DNA of 64,000 nt, taken from the NCBI RefSeq assembly GCF_025917315.1, contig NZ_CP080627.1, forward strand, positions 1,240,001-1,304,000, given 5' to 3'. Of the stretch, positions 44,747 through 54,246 are shown piece after piece; the stretch's first letter is position 1; each line of letters begins with the position of its first letter. Made by a program: the position numbers and the translations under genes. This DNA is from Halomonas qaidamensis (GTDB lineage Bacteria; Pseudomonadota; Gammaproteobacteria; Pseudomonadales; Halomonadaceae). The notes under the pieces were generated by a model. The model was not told the DNA's origin, made no database searches, and saw only the letters and a program-made list of their open reading frames with translations.

Positions 44747-45406
44747 TCACTCCGTAGGTGCATTGCGCTGAGCGGGCGACGTATTAAACGTAGGCGATAG
44801 CGTTGCAGGATCTTGCTCGGCTTTTTGCGCTTTGGCTGCCTCTGCCCACCAGGTTAATTGGCCTAACGTACGGCCAAAATAGCTTTCCCAGCGCTCCTGT
44901 TCCTGTACAAATTGCCCATCGTCGCTCAGCGCTTCCTGGGCTTTGGGTATATGAATCATGGCGGACACTGGCAGGCACCCCAACTCAGAGAGAAATGCGC
45001 GCATGCTAACCGCAGCACGCGCGCCTCCCCATTGTCCCATGGAGTAAGTCACGATGGCGCTGGGCTTAAAGGCAAACAGTGACGCGCCAAAATGATTCAG
45101 CAAATGGCTTAGTGCCGGGCTCATGGTGTGGTTGTATTCAGGACTGACCATCACGTAGCCATCGGCGTGCTCAATTTTACCCGCAAGGGCGTCAAGGTCT
45201 GTGGGAACCGCTTTTTTTGCGTAAGCAAAATGCGGCTTAAAAGGGCCGTTAAGATCTAACGTTAGCGGGTCTATGACCTCTGCCGTTGTATCGGGTAGCG
45301 AGCTAAGTAGACGTTTGCACGCCTTGGATACCCGCTCGCCTAAGCGGGCGGGGGCGGGCGGTGTGGAGGTTCGTGTTGAACCAAGGAAAATTAAGTAATG
45401 GGCCAT
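44747..45406 (-). CDS. NADPH-dependent FMN reductase-type flavodoxin-fold protein
   Basis: 219 residues with a flavodoxin-like fold: FLGSTRTSTPPAPARLGERV (phosphate loop), MVSPEYNHTMSPALSHLLNHFG (SPEYN, the flavin loop) and YSMGQWGGARAAVSMRAFLSELG. It lies 12 bp after acr3 in the arsH operon and is distinct from ArsH itself. A quinone- or organoarsenical-reducing role is likely; the exact substrate is unknown. The last 30 residues are a Thr/Ser/Pro-rich tail. Confidence 0.85.
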   Translation of the reverse strand: MAHYLIFLGSTRTSTPPAPARLGERVSKACKRLLSSLPDTTAEVIDPLTLDLNGPFKPHFAYAKKAVPTDLDALAGKIEHADGYVMVSPEYNHTMSPALSHLLNHFGASLFAFKPSAIVTYSMGQWGGARAAVSMRAFLSELGCLPVSAMIHIPKAQEALSDDGQFVQEQERWESYFGRTLGQLTWWAEAAKAQKAEQDPATLSPTFNTSPAQRNAPTE

Positions 45407-45418
45407 TCAAGTGCCTCT

Positions 45419-46489
45419 TTACGGTGCGTTTTCAGGAAAATGCTGACGCGTTTTGTTAGCAATGCGCACTAGCGCGAGCATAAGTGGTACTTCTACTAGA
45501 ACACCCACCACCGTAGCGAGCGCGGCACCTGACTGTAAGCCAAACAGGGCAATGGCCGCTGCGACCGCCAGTTCAAAAAAGTTGCTGGCTCCAATCATTG
45601 CACCAGGAGCTGCGATGTTGTGTGGCACACGCCACGCTTTAGCCCAGCCATAGGCAATAAAGAAGATCAAAAATGTTTGGATAATCAGCGGAATGGCGAT
45701 TAGCACGATATGCAGCGGATTATTCAGAATGACGTCGCCTTGGAAGGCGAATAGCAGCACCAGGGTAATGATTAGCCCGATGGGCGTGATAGGGCCGACA
45801 CGCTTCATAAACACGTTGTCGTACCACTCGGTGCCATACTTGGTGATCAGTGTTTTACGGGTGAAATAGCCCGCCGCAAGTGGAATCACAATGTATAGCA
45901 CCACGGATAAAATAACCGTATCCCACGGTACCTGGATATTCGAGATGCCGAGTAAAAAAACCACCAGCGGTGCAAAGGCAAACAGCATGATCAGATCATT
46001 CAAAGCCACCTGAACGAGGGTGTAGGCCGCATCACCACGGGTGAGGTAGCTCCATACAAATACCATCGCGGTGCAAGGTGCTGCGCCTAATAATATGGCA
46101 CCCGCTAGATATTGACTGGCCAGTTCTTCAGGAATAAAGGGCCGAAATATCACCATGAAAAACAGCCAAGCTAAGGCGAACATGGTGAAAGGCTTAATTA
46201 GCCAGTTGACCGTGGTGGTAATGGTCAAGCCCTTTGGCTGGCGACGCACCCCTGCAATCGCGCTGAAGTCAATTTGTGCCATCATGGGGAAAATCATCGC
46301 CCAGATTAATACCGCAATCGGAATTGATACCTGGGCATACTCAAACCGCGATAACACCTCTGGCACGGCAGGAGCGAACTGCCCAAGTGCAATCCCAGCG
46401 ACAATGGCAATCGCTACCCATACAGAAAGGTAGCGTTCAAACAGTCCCATATCAGCACTAGTGGGGGAAGCATTGCTCTGAGTTGTCAT
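45419..46489 (-). CDS. acr3: Acr3-type arsenite efflux carrier
   Basis: Acr3 expels arsenite using the proton gradient. The 356-residue, ten-helix protein carries the family signature GAAPCTAMVFVWSYLTRGD, with the Cys required for activity. It also has MIFPMMAQIDFSAIAG and GASNFFELAVAAAIALFG near the C-terminus. AAAGGAG lies before the ATG. It is second gene after arsH (15 bp gap). The gene is often labelled arsB, but the sequence is Acr3, not the larger ArsB. Confidence 0.95.
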   Translation of the reverse strand: MTTQSNASPTSADMGLFERYLSVWVAIAIVAGIALGQFAPAVPEVLSRFEYAQVSIPIAVLIWAMIFPMMAQIDFSAIAGVRRQPKGLTITTTVNWLIKPFTMFALAWLFFMVIFRPFIPEELASQYLAGAILLGAAPCTAMVFVWSYLTRGDAAYTLVQVALNDLIMLFAFAPLVVFLLGISNIQVPWDTVILSVVLYIVIPLAAGYFTRKTLITKYGTEWYDNVFMKRVGPITPIGLIITLVLLFAFQGDVILNNPLHIVLIAIPLIIQTFLIFFIAYGWAKAWRVPHNIAAPGAMIGASNFFELAVAAAIALFGLQSGAALATVVGVLVEVPLMLALVRIANKTRQHFPENAP

Positions 46490-46504
46490 AAGATCACTCC
46501 TTTC

Positions 46505-47224
46505 TTAAATGGCGCGCTGGTTGACGCGTTTAGAGACTTCTTCGGCGCTCTCTTTGCGTTCAGAGTAGCGGTCGGTTAGCAGGTCGCTACGCTCATGAAC
46601 CAGCAGGGTGAATTTCACCAGCTCTTCCATGACATCAACAATGCGGTCATAAAACGGCGAAGGTTTCATACGGTCATTGTCATCAAATTCCATAAAGGCC
46701 TTAGGCACTGATGACTGATTGGGGATCGTCACCATGCGCATCCAGCGACCTAAAATGCGCAACTGATTTACCGTGTTGAATGACTGGGAGCCGCCGCATA
46801 CTTGCATCACGGCAAGGGTTTTACCCTGGGTAGGGCGAACGCCGCCTAGCGCAAGCGGGATCCAGTCAATTTGTGCTTTCATAATGCCAGTCATTGCGCC
46901 GTGGCGCTCAGGCGAGCACCACACCATGCCGTCAGACCACTGTGCCAGTGTCCTCAGCTCATCCACTTTCGGGTGGCTTGCATCTTCCGCATCCGGCAAG
47001 GGTAAGCCACGAGGATCAAAAATTTTTGCATTAGCCCCCATTGCAGTGAGTAGCCGAGCGGCTTCTTCAACCACCAATCGGCTGAATGAACGCGCTCGCA
47101 GTGAACCGTAGAGCAATAAGATGTTAGGCGTAGGCTGGTCGCTAGGAGGGAGCATCAATGTTTCAGGAGTAGGCGCTTTAAACATACTGCTGTCCACGTT
47201 TGGTAAGTCATCAAGCAATGCCAT
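46505..47224 (-). CDS. arsH: Organoarsenical oxidase ArsH
   Basis: ArsH is an NADPH:FMN oxidoreductase that oxidises trivalent methyl and aromatic arsenicals to the less toxic pentavalent forms. ATG 47222-47224 with AAAGGA upstream gives 239 residues; the longer frame (to 47416) would cover the operator and is rejected. Signatures: [25 protein letters not shown] (flavin phosphate loop), [23 protein letters not shown] and [23 protein letters not shown]. It is first gene of the leftward operon. Confidence 0.95.
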   Translation of the reverse strand: MALLDDLPNVDSSMFKAPTPETLMLPPSDQPTPNILLLYGSLRARSFSRLVVEEAARLLTAMGANAKIFDPRGLPLPDAEDASHPKVDELRTLAQWSDGMVWCSPERHGAMTGIMKAQIDWIPLALGGVRPTQGKTLAVMQVCGGSQSFNTVNQLRILGRWMRMVTIPNQSSVPKAFMEFDDNDRMKPSPFYDRIVDVMEELVKFTLLVHERSDLLTDRYSERKESAEEVSKRVNQRAI

Positions 47225-47270
47225 TAGTGGTGTTCCTTTTACATCGTAAGAGTGATTATTAATACTTATG

Positions 47271-47290
47271 ATATATGTTTTTTCGTATAT
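47271..47290. promoter_or_regulatory. ars operator site 3 (between arsH and arsC)
   Basis: ATATATG-TTTTTT-CGTATAT lies between the divergent arsH (46 bp away) and arsC (88 bp away). One site could control both directions. Confidence 0.65.
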
Positions 47291-47378
47291 TTGTACTAGT
47301 AACCAGTAGGCTGCAATAAATGCGTCATCTTGAGAGCGTAAATTGCTGAAATTAAACTCATCAAGAGGTCTTTTATTT

Positions 47379-47804
47379 ATGCCAAAGCGTCGCGTGCTGT
47401 TTCTTTGTAATGCCAATTCTGCACGGTCTTTGATGGGGGAGGCGCTGCTTCGCCAGATGGCAAGTGATCATTTTGATGCTTTTAGTGCAGGTTCCGAGCC
47501 AGACGAACCCCATGCGCTAACGTTAGAGGCGCTACGTAAACAAGGGCTTTCTACGGAAGGGTTGCGTAGTAAGTCACTGGATGAGTTTGAGGATGAGTAC
47601 TTTGATTTTGTTATTGTGCTTTGCGACAAGGCGCAACAGGTGTGTAGAGATTGGCAGGGGCATGCGGAAGAAGTGCTCTTCTGGGATATTCGTGATCCAA
47701 GGTTAATTAGTAAATTAGATGCATATGAACAAGCGCTATTAGAGATCCGTCGACGTCTGCAGCTTTGGTTGCCACTGCACGCTAACCGCCAATCACGTGG
47801 TTAA
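47379..47804 (+). CDS. arsC: Arsenate reductase, thioredoxin-coupled low-molecular-weight phosphatase type
   Basis: The 141-residue protein has the P-loop CNANSARS (C-x5-R, Cys about 10) in [20 protein letters not shown] second pair of cysteines in [15 protein letters not shown] (C-x6-C) completes the redox triad of thioredoxin-dependent ArsC. The general-acid Asp is in WDIRDP. It reduces arsenate to arsenite for export by Acr3. ATG 47379 with AGAGG upstream is chosen over the frame start at 47343. Divergent from arsH across a shared operator. Confidence 0.93.
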   Translation: MPKRRVLFLCNANSARSLMGEALLRQMASDHFDAFSAGSEPDEPHALTLEALRKQGLSTEGLRSKSLDEFEDEYFDFVIVLCDKAQQVCRDWQGHAEEVLFWDIRDPRLISKLDAYEQALLEIRRRLQLWLPLHANRQSRG

Positions 47805-47806
47805 AA

Positions 47807-47834
47807 GCCTTAGTTGGAAAGCCTTAGTTGGAAA
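47807..47834. repeat. Two 14-bp tandem repeats after arsC
   Basis: GCCTTAGTTGGAAA occurs twice in succession, starting two bases after the arsC stop and ending 20 bp before the chemoreceptor ATG; a partial third copy (GCTTTTGTTGAGA) follows. Confidence 0.8.
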
Positions 47835-47854
47835 GCTTTTGTTGAGAGCCTTAT

Positions 47855-49522
47855 ATGCGCATGATCAATAATCTAAGCGTTAAAGCGAGCTGGGCGCTGG
47901 TATTAGTTACCTTTAGCTTTTTAGTGCTAGCAATCGGTAGCTTAGGCCTATTTGCCAATCATTTCGGCCGAGAGGCATTCACATCATTACAGCAGCGAGA
48001 TATGGCGCAGGTGCGCGAGCTGAACGGTGCCTATACTCAGCTGCTGCGTGCTCGCATACAAATGAACCGAGCTGCAGAACTAATTCGCACCCCATCGTTT
48101 GATCGTCCAGAACCTTTACTAGAAGAAGCAGAAAGTTTATTGAGTGCGGCTTCAGCCCGGTTTAATGCTTTCCACTCGAGTTTTTCTGAGGAAGAGCGAC
48201 TTGAGCTAGTGGATCAGTTAGCGAATGATTTCCGCTCATTGGTTAATAATAATTTAAGTTTGCAAATGATGATGTTGGAAGAGCGCGATGTTCGTGGCTT
48301 CCTTTCTGGTGAATCCCGAGTGGATGAGAGCAGCCAGAAATTCGTGAGTACTGCCGATGCTTTTTATGATTACTCCGTTGCCCGTGGTGCTGGGTTGCTC
48401 AATCGTTTTCAAAAAGTATCATCACTACTTTTTTGGGGAGTGCTTGGGGTTGTTTGTTTGGCGCTACTAACCGTTGCGTTTGTGGTGTGGGGCGTACGTA
48501 AAAACGTCCTTCGGCCTCTAAATACCATAACGCAACATTTTAGGCGTATCGCTAAGGGCGACCTATCAACGCCAGTAGAAGCTCATGCTGCGAATGAAAT
48601 CGGCCGCCTGTTTAGCGAATTGGCAAGTATGCAGAATGCGTTGAAGACGACAGTTAACCACCTCAACAACAGCAGTCAGCAGGTTTATACCGATAGCCAG
48701 GTAATGAAGGCCCAAAGTCTGCAATTGGCAGGGCAAACTGATTCCCAGGCGGCTGCGCTTATACAAATGGCGGCAAGTCTTGAGCAGTTAACCGCCACGG
48801 TAAGCCAGAATGCAGAGAGTGCTGCGCATGTGAATCATGCAACCACTGATGTTTCATACAAAGCACAGCAGGGAGACCAGATAATCGCCCAGTTTATTGC
48901 TACGATGCAGGCCATCAATGACCATTCTGAAGAAATACAAAGCATTATTTCAATGATTGAAAGCATCGCTTTCCAAACGAATATTCTTGCTTTGAACGCT
49001 TCAGTTGAAGCAGCGCGTGCGGGTGAGCACGGACGAGGTTTTGCGGTAGTCGCCAGTGAAGTGCGGGCGCTAGCAACGCGCAGTGCAAATGCTGCACATG
49101 AGATCCGGTCACGTATTGAAGCATCACGTCAAAGCGTCGAAAAGGGTAGCAAACTGTCCCATCAAGCGGGCGAGCATACGCGCGATATTATGCAGGCGGC
49201 CACTCAGGTAGAGCAGTTAATGGCGCAAATGGCCCGTGCTTCTGAAGAGCAGCGACGGGGTATCGACGAGGTAAATAGTGCTGTGGCGCAAATTGATATG
49301 ACGACCCAAGATACGTTAAGGCTTGTTAATCAGGCAGCACAAAGCGCCGAAGGGCTAGCGCAGGAAGCCTTGCAGATGCGTGAATATGCCGGTCAGTTCC
49401 GTATGGCTGAAGAGCTTAAAAAAGAAGCAGAGGCTTTGGTGACGGTAAAATCACCAGATTGGGAGACCTTGGCAACTTTAGACGCGCGTGAAGTACAGAA
49501 TGAGTATCGCGCCTTGGCATGA
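47855..49522 (+). CDS. Methyl-accepting chemotaxis protein
   Basis: The 555-residue receptor has a first membrane helix at about 12-33, a four-helix periplasmic sensor domain (about 34-190; [17 protein letters not shown] is the Tar/Tsr-type ligand-binding helix) and a second helix at about 192-215 ([22 protein letters not shown]). A HAMP domain starts at [18 protein letters not shown]. The signalling tip is [37 protein letters not shown], followed by methylation helices. It ends [15 protein letters not shown] without an obvious CheR-binding pentapeptide. The ligand is unknown; an arsenical is not excluded by position. The start may be ATG 47855 or 47861. Confidence 0.92.
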   Translation: MRMINNLSVKASWALVLVTFSFLVLAIGSLGLFANHFGREAFTSLQQRDMAQVRELNGAYTQLLRARIQMNRAAELIRTPSFDRPEPLLEEAESLLSAASARFNAFHSSFSEEERLELVDQLANDFRSLVNNNLSLQMMMLEERDVRGFLSGESRVDESSQKFVSTADAFYDYSVARGAGLLNRFQKVSSLLFWGVLGVVCLALLTVAFVVWGVRKNVLRPLNTITQHFRRIAKGDLSTPVEAHAANEIGRLFSELASMQNALKTTVNHLNNSSQQVYTDSQVMKAQSLQLAGQTDSQAAALIQMAASLEQLTATVSQNAESAAHVNHATTDVSYKAQQGDQIIAQFIATMQAINDHSEEIQSIISMIESIAFQTNILALNASVEAARAGEHGRGFAVVASEVRALATRSANAAHEIRSRIEASRQSVEKGSKLSHQAGEHTRDIMQAATQVEQLMAQMARASEEQRRGIDEVNSAVAQIDMTTQDTLRLVNQAAQSAEGLAQEALQMREYAGQFRMAEELKKEAEALVTVKSPDWETLATLDAREVQNEYRALA

Positions 49523-49559
49523 TTAGTGCGCCAAGACGCGGGTAGGTTGGTAAGTCGTA

Positions 49560-50747
49560 TTAGTCGATAAGCTCAACCGCTACTGCGGTGGCTTCGCCGC
49601 CACCAATACAAAGACTAGCAATACCGCGTTTGCAGCCTTTGGTACGTAGGGCATGAATAAGTGTTGCAATTACCCGTGAACCGGTCGAACCAATCGGATG
49701 CCCTTGGGCGCAAGCGCCGCCAAACACGTTGACTTTCTCGTGGGGCAGCCCCAGGTCATCCATTGCCATTAACGTGACGACAGCAAACGCTTCGTTAATC
49801 TCAAACAGATCAACGTCGTTAACGCCCCAGCCAAGCTTTTTCATCAGCTTTTCAATGGCCCCTACTGGCGCAATAGTGAATTCGCTAGGATGACGAGAGT
49901 GGGTGGTATGGCCAAGCATTTTCGCAAGCGGCTTTACGCCGTGCCGTTTAGCGGCTTCATGACTGGCCAAAATAAGCGCCGAGGCGCCGTCAGAAATGGA
50001 GCTGGCGTTGGCAGCAGTAATAGTACCGTCTTTGGCAAATGCTGGGCGCAGCTGGCGAATTTTATCCAGTTTGGCTTGGAAAGGCTGTTCGTCATGCTCG
50101 ACCAGCGTTTCACCTTGGCGGGTAGTCACTGTTACGGGAGCCATTTCAGCCGCTAAGTGGCCTTTATTGGTGGCGTCCATGGCGCGCTCTAAAGACGCAA
50201 TGGCAAAATCGTCTAGACGTTCGCGGGTGTAGCCACGTTCTGACGCAACATCTTGGGCGAAAACGCCCATCAACTTGCCCGTTTCGGCATCTTCTAGGCC
50301 GTCAAGGAACATGTGGTCTTTCAGTTCACCATGACCTAAACGGTAGCCGCCGCGTGCTTTAGTGAGTACGTGAGGGGCATTAGACATCGACTCCATGCCA
50401 CCCGCGAGCAGGATTTCGCCGGTACCTGCTTTAATCAAATCGTGGGCCAGCATGGTAGCTTTCATGCCAGAACCGCACAGTTTATTGATGGTGGTGGCAC
50501 CATTGGCATCGGGAATGCCTGCCTGGCGCATAGCTTGGCGGGCTGGTCCTTGTTTTACCCCAGCAGGTAGTACACAGCCGATGATGCCTTCTTCAACAGT
50601 CTCTGGCTCGATACCGGCGCGCTCTATGGCTGCGCGGATTGCAACGGCTGCAAGCTCTGGGGCGGTCATGCTGGAAAGGCTACCCATCATTCCGCCCATA
50701 GGCGTGCGGGTCGCGGATAAAAATACAACGTCGGTGGCATTACTCAT
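49560..50747 (-). CDS. Acetyl-CoA acetyltransferase (thiolase)
   Basis: 395 residues with the thiolase II triad: nucleophile Cys in NKLCGSGMKATMLAHDLI (about 90), His in FEINEAFAVVTLMAM and GACAQGHPIGSTG, and the second Cys in IASLCIGGGEATAVAVE. Such enzymes condense or cleave acetoacetyl-CoA and serve in ketone-body, leucine or polyhydroxybutyrate metabolism. AGGAGA lies before the ATG. It is divergent from the TetR regulator, with acyl-CoA genes beyond, so acyl-CoA catabolism is likely. Confidence 0.93.
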   Translation of the reverse strand: MSNATDVVFLSATRTPMGGMMGSLSSMTAPELAAVAIRAAIERAGIEPETVEEGIIGCVLPAGVKQGPARQAMRQAGIPDANGATTINKLCGSGMKATMLAHDLIKAGTGEILLAGGMESMSNAPHVLTKARGGYRLGHGELKDHMFLDGLEDAETGKLMGVFAQDVASERGYTRERLDDFAIASLERAMDATNKGHLAAEMAPVTVTTRQGETLVEHDEQPFQAKLDKIRQLRPAFAKDGTITAANASSISDGASALILASHEAAKRHGVKPLAKMLGHTTHSRHPSEFTIAPVGAIEKLMKKLGWGVNDVDLFEINEAFAVVTLMAMDDLGLPHEKVNVFGGACAQGHPIGSTGSRVIATLIHALRTKGCKRGIASLCIGGGEATAVAVELID

Positions 50748-50866
50748 TGGTACGTCTCCTGACAGATTTATTGTGATTATCTTGCAGAGTGGCTAGGGAT
50801 GCGTTGACCCGTTGGCAGGGCTGTGGTCTTCTCCTAAGTAACCAAGCAAGCGCTAGTGTAAATAAT

Positions 50867-51439
50867 ATGAATGTAATGAATGCATCTCCTCGCCGCAAGG
50901 AATTGACACGTTTAGCCGCTCAGCTATTCGTCCAAGAAGGCTTTGACCGCACCACAGTGCGTATGCTGGCGCAAGAAATGGGCATTAAGTCTGGCAGCCT
51001 GTTTCATCACTTTAAAGATAAGCAGGAGATATTGGCTGCGGTGATAGAGGAGGGCACTCAGAATGCGCTTAGCATTGCCAAAGCAGCGCTTCAGAAATGC
51101 GACGATGATCCTGAGGCGCGCCTGCATGCTATGGCACGAGCGCATTTGGAAACGCTGTTTGCTGATCGCAATGCCCATGTGGTCGCATTATTTGAATGGC
51201 GGCGATTAGATCCTGATGCGAGTGCCCACCTAAGCCACCTGCGGGATGCCTACGAAGCACTCTGGGTAGACGTTATTGACGATGCGCTGGCAGCAGAGCT
51301 TATTCACGGTGACCGCTTTCTGGTGTCGCGGTTTATCTTGGGGGCGCTGAACTGGACGGTGCGTTGGTACGACCCCAGCGGGCCGCGAACCCCCGACGAT
51401 TTAGCCGATGAACTGGTCGCTATGATTATGGCGCGTTAA
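50867..51439 (+). CDS. TetR-family transcriptional regulator
   Basis: From ATG 50867 the protein has 190 residues; GTG 50789 is a longer alternative. The N-terminal helix-turn-helix is LTRLAAQLFVQEGFDRTTVRMLAQEMGIKSGSLFHHFKDKQEIL, in the typical TetR pattern ending in FHHFKDK. The C-terminal ligand domain (about 75-190) includes ILGALNWTVRWYDPSGP, seen in acyl-CoA-responsive TetR proteins. It stands between thiolase and acyl-CoA synthetase and probably represses one or both. Confidence 0.88.
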   Translation: MNVMNASPRRKELTRLAAQLFVQEGFDRTTVRMLAQEMGIKSGSLFHHFKDKQEILAAVIEEGTQNALSIAKAALQKCDDDPEARLHAMARAHLETLFADRNAHVVALFEWRRLDPDASAHLSHLRDAYEALWVDVIDDALAAELIHGDRFLVSRFILGALNWTVRWYDPSGPRTPDDLADELVAMIMAR

Positions 51440-51531
51440 CCCTTTCGATCGACCAACGTCTAATCTATTTAGAACGCTGATTGCTTGCGCTCCCGCGTAA
51501 ATGCTTTTAGCGTTAGCTCAACTGCAAGGTT

Positions 51532-51549
51532 TCCGTTAACGTAAACGGA
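51532..51549. promoter_or_regulatory. Operator-like palindrome upstream of the acyl-CoA synthetase
   Basis: TCCGTTAACGTAAACGGA is an inverted repeat with one mismatched pair, 81 bp before the synthetase ATG. The neighbouring TetR-family protein is the natural candidate to bind it. No matching site was seen upstream of the thiolase. Confidence 0.45.
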
Positions 51550-51630
51550 CAATAATAATGCGTAAGCTCGGAACCCTGGCCTGTCTGTTTGCGTACCACT
51601 GCTCACGACTAACAACATAAGAGAGCCATC

Positions 51631-53301
51631 ATGACAGCAACATCAGCCTCATTACCCACCTATTCGACCTTCCTGGAAAGCTTTACGGTTGACAGTATGA
51701 TTGCCAGGCTAGATGACCATCAAGATGGTTACCTTAATGCCTTTGAAGCATGCTGTGGCCGTCATGTGCGCCAGGGGCGGGGAGATGTGCTTGCGCTGGT
51801 ACAGGAAGATATCAATGGGGAAACGCATACCCTGACTTACGCAGAGCTAGACGAGCAGAGTGGCAAGCTTGCTGGCTGGTTTAAGACGCAGGGGCTTGGC
51901 GAGGGCGATCGCATAGCCTGTATGCTGCCGCGCTCACCAGCGCTGCTAGTAGCTGTGCTTGCTACTTGGCGAATTGGTGCGGTCTACCAGCCGTTGTTTA
52001 CCGCGTTTGGCCCCGATGCGGTGGATTATCGCTTGGGGCGCGCTGATACCAAGCTGGTGATTACTGATCACGCTAACCGCTATAAGTTTGACGGGCTAAG
52101 TCAGTGCCCACCTGTTTTGGCGGTAGGTGGTTCTACCAGCGAACACCCTAATGACCATGACTGGCAGGCTGCATTGACGCATACGTCAATGAGCGAAAAG
52201 CCACCCCGGCTTGCCCCTGAAAAACCTTTTCTTCAGATGTTTACCTCAGGCACAGTGGGCAAGCCAAAAGGCGTGGCAGTGCCGCTTTCCGGGATGACAG
52301 CGTTTGCTCTCTATATGGAGCTGGCAGTCGATCTTCGTGACGATGACCGCTTTTGGAATATGGCGGATCCTGGTTGGGCATACGGGCTTTATTATGCGAT
52401 TGCCGGACCGCTGCTGCTCGGTGTTACCACGCACTTCTGCGAGGCGGGCTTCAGTGCAGAAGGTGCATTGGCGTTTATGAAGCGCCACCATATTACTAAT
52501 TTCGCGGCAGCTCCTACGGCATACCGTTTAATGAAAGCATCAGGGCTGTTCGATGATGCCCACCAAACGCTTGAGCTTCGCGCGGCAAGCTCAGCAGGCG
52601 AGCCGCTCAATACGGAAGTAGTGACCTGGGTGGAGAAGTCGTTGGGTTGTCCGGTCATGGATCACTATGGCCAAACAGAAACCGGCATGACCTGTAATAA
52701 CCATCACTCCCTTGATCACCCCAAGCATGTAGGCGCTATGGGTGTGCCGATGCCGGGTTACCGTCTAGCCATTTTGGACGCAGAGTATAACGAGCTGCCA
52801 CCTGGTGAGCCGGGTGTGCTTGCGGTTGACATTAAAAACTCACCAGCCCACTTCTTCCAGGGTTATACCTGGCAAGAAAAAGACCCCTTTGTAAATGGTT
52901 ACTACCTAACTGGTGATGTGGTTATTCGCAATGAAGACGGCTCATTCCAATTTGCCGGACGTGATGACGACATTATCACCACTGCAGGCTATCGGGTCGG
53001 CCCCACGGACGTTGAAAACAGCGTGATGACACACCCAGCGGTTGCAGAGTCTGCGGCGGTTGGGCAGCCGGACGAGATTCGCGGTGAGGTGATTAAATCT
53101 TACATCGTGCTGCGTGATGGGTATGAAGCTAGCGAGGCGCTTGCCGATGAAATCCGCCAGCAGGTGCGTGAGCGTCTTTCCACCCATGCGTTCCCTAGGG
53201 TAATTGAGTTTGTCGATGAGCTGCCAAAAACGCCTAGTGGTAAAATTCAGCGCTTTAAACTTCGTGCCCAAGCCACTGAGCAAGCACGCAACGACAAATA
53301 A
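51631..53301 (+). CDS. AMP-dependent acyl-CoA synthetase
   Basis: This 556-residue adenylate-forming enzyme has the P-loop FTSGTVGKPKGVAVPLSGM (about 205), HYGQTETGM (A5), TGDVVIRNEDGSFQFAGRDDDIITTAGYRVGP (A7-A8) and catalytic Lys in KTPSGKIQRFKL. The Ala-x-Tyr-rich middle and GWAYGLYYAIAGPLLLG fit the acetyl/medium-chain synthetase branch rather than FadD. The SDR dehydrogenase follows after 16 bp. Chain-length choice is unknown. Confidence 0.9.
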   Translation: MTATSASLPTYSTFLESFTVDSMIARLDDHQDGYLNAFEACCGRHVRQGRGDVLALVQEDINGETHTLTYAELDEQSGKLAGWFKTQGLGEGDRIACMLPRSPALLVAVLATWRIGAVYQPLFTAFGPDAVDYRLGRADTKLVITDHANRYKFDGLSQCPPVLAVGGSTSEHPNDHDWQAALTHTSMSEKPPRLAPEKPFLQMFTSGTVGKPKGVAVPLSGMTAFALYMELAVDLRDDDRFWNMADPGWAYGLYYAIAGPLLLGVTTHFCEAGFSAEGALAFMKRHHITNFAAAPTAYRLMKASGLFDDAHQTLELRAASSAGEPLNTEVVTWVEKSLGCPVMDHYGQTETGMTCNNHHSLDHPKHVGAMGVPMPGYRLAILDAEYNELPPGEPGVLAVDIKNSPAHFFQGYTWQEKDPFVNGYYLTGDVVIRNEDGSFQFAGRDDDIITTAGYRVGPTDVENSVMTHPAVAESAAVGQPDEIRGEVIKSYIVLRDGYEASEALADEIRQQVRERLSTHAFPRVIEFVDELPKTPSGKIQRFKLRAQATEQARNDK

Positions 53302-53317
53302 TTAAAGGAAAGTTGAA

Positions 53318-54085
53318 ATGCAGGTAAAGGATTGTACGTTTTTAATTACAGGGGCTGCTTCAGGTTTAGGTGCGGCAACTGCAGAGCGTTTAGTGGCTGC
53401 CGGTGGGAAGGTTGTACTTTGCGATATGAACAACAGCGTGGTGGATCACGCCAAGCGCTTAGGTGATCGTGCAAAGGCCTGCATGGCTGATATTACTTCT
53501 GCTGATGAAATGCAGCAGGCGATTGACGAAGCGGTTGCAATGGGTGGTGAAAGCGGTCTTTCTGGCGTTATTCACTGTGCTGGCGTGGTAAGTGTAGCCA
53601 AGCTTGTGGATCGTAATGGTAATCCTGCAGACCTGGAAAGCTATGCAAAAACGATCAACATCAATCTAATCGGCACGTTTAATGTGATGCGATTAGCGGC
53701 CGCAGCCATGGCTAAAAATGCCCCTAATGAAAGCGGCGAGAGGGGCGTAATTATTAATACGGCTTCTATAGCCGCATTCGATGGGCAGGTTGGCCAGTGT
53801 GCTTACAGTGCTTCCAAGGCTGGCGTAGTGGGCATGAGTTTGCCTGCGGCTAGAGAGCTTTCTCGTCATGCTATTCGCGTTATGGCGATTGCGCCGGGTG
53901 TGTTTGAAACCCCTATGATGAGTGAGATTCCTGATGAAGCGGCCCAAGCGTTAGCGGCTGCGGTGCCTTTTCCCAAGCGATTGGGTAAGCCTGGTGAATT
54001 TGCCCAGCTGGCTGAACACATTATCACTAACCCAATGTTGAACGGTGAAGTGATTCGGCTGGATGGAGGCATTCGAATGCAGTAA
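53318..54085 (+). CDS. SDR-family 3-hydroxyacyl-CoA dehydrogenase
   Basis: 255 residues. The cofactor motif is [20 protein letters not shown], with Asp at CDMNN favouring NAD. The catalytic triad is Ser in [11 protein letters not shown] and Tyr-x3-Lys in [13 protein letters not shown]. The sequence [16 protein letters not shown] and [18 protein letters not shown] match the type-10 hydroxysteroid/2-methyl-3-hydroxyacyl-CoA dehydrogenase group. It is cotranscribed with the synthetase; a terminator follows. Confidence 0.92.
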   Translation: MQVKDCTFLITGAASGLGAATAERLVAAGGKVVLCDMNNSVVDHAKRLGDRAKACMADITSADEMQQAIDEAVAMGGESGLSGVIHCAGVVSVAKLVDRNGNPADLESYAKTININLIGTFNVMRLAAAAMAKNAPNESGERGVIINTASIAAFDGQVGQCAYSASKAGVVGMSLPAARELSRHAIRVMAIAPGVFETPMMSEIPDEAAQALAAAVPFPKRLGKPGEFAQLAEHIITNPMLNGEVIRLDGGIRMQ

Positions 54086-54113
54086 TTGGGTTGGGACATA
54101 GGCGTCGTTTATT

Positions 54114-54147
54114 AACCTGTCAGCATTTTTGCTGGCAGGTTTTTTTA
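54114..54147 (+). terminator. Terminator after the SDR gene
   Basis: AACCTGTCAGC (54114-54124) pairs with GCTGGCAGGTT (54131-54141), with one G-T, across a 6-nt loop. T-rich tail TTTTTT follows. Confidence 0.8.
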
Positions 54148-54246
54148 TTTTATAAATCAGAAAGCTACTGTATGGGCGACCAAAGTTGTAGCTGTTTTAG
54201 GGGGTGTATTAAAACGACCGCTTGACTATAGGCGGTGCGCGCGCTA

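Noticed and set aside
47225..47416. N-terminal extension of arsH
   Set aside because: It would span the operator and promoter; the ATG at 47224 has a ribosome site and gives the normal ArsH length.
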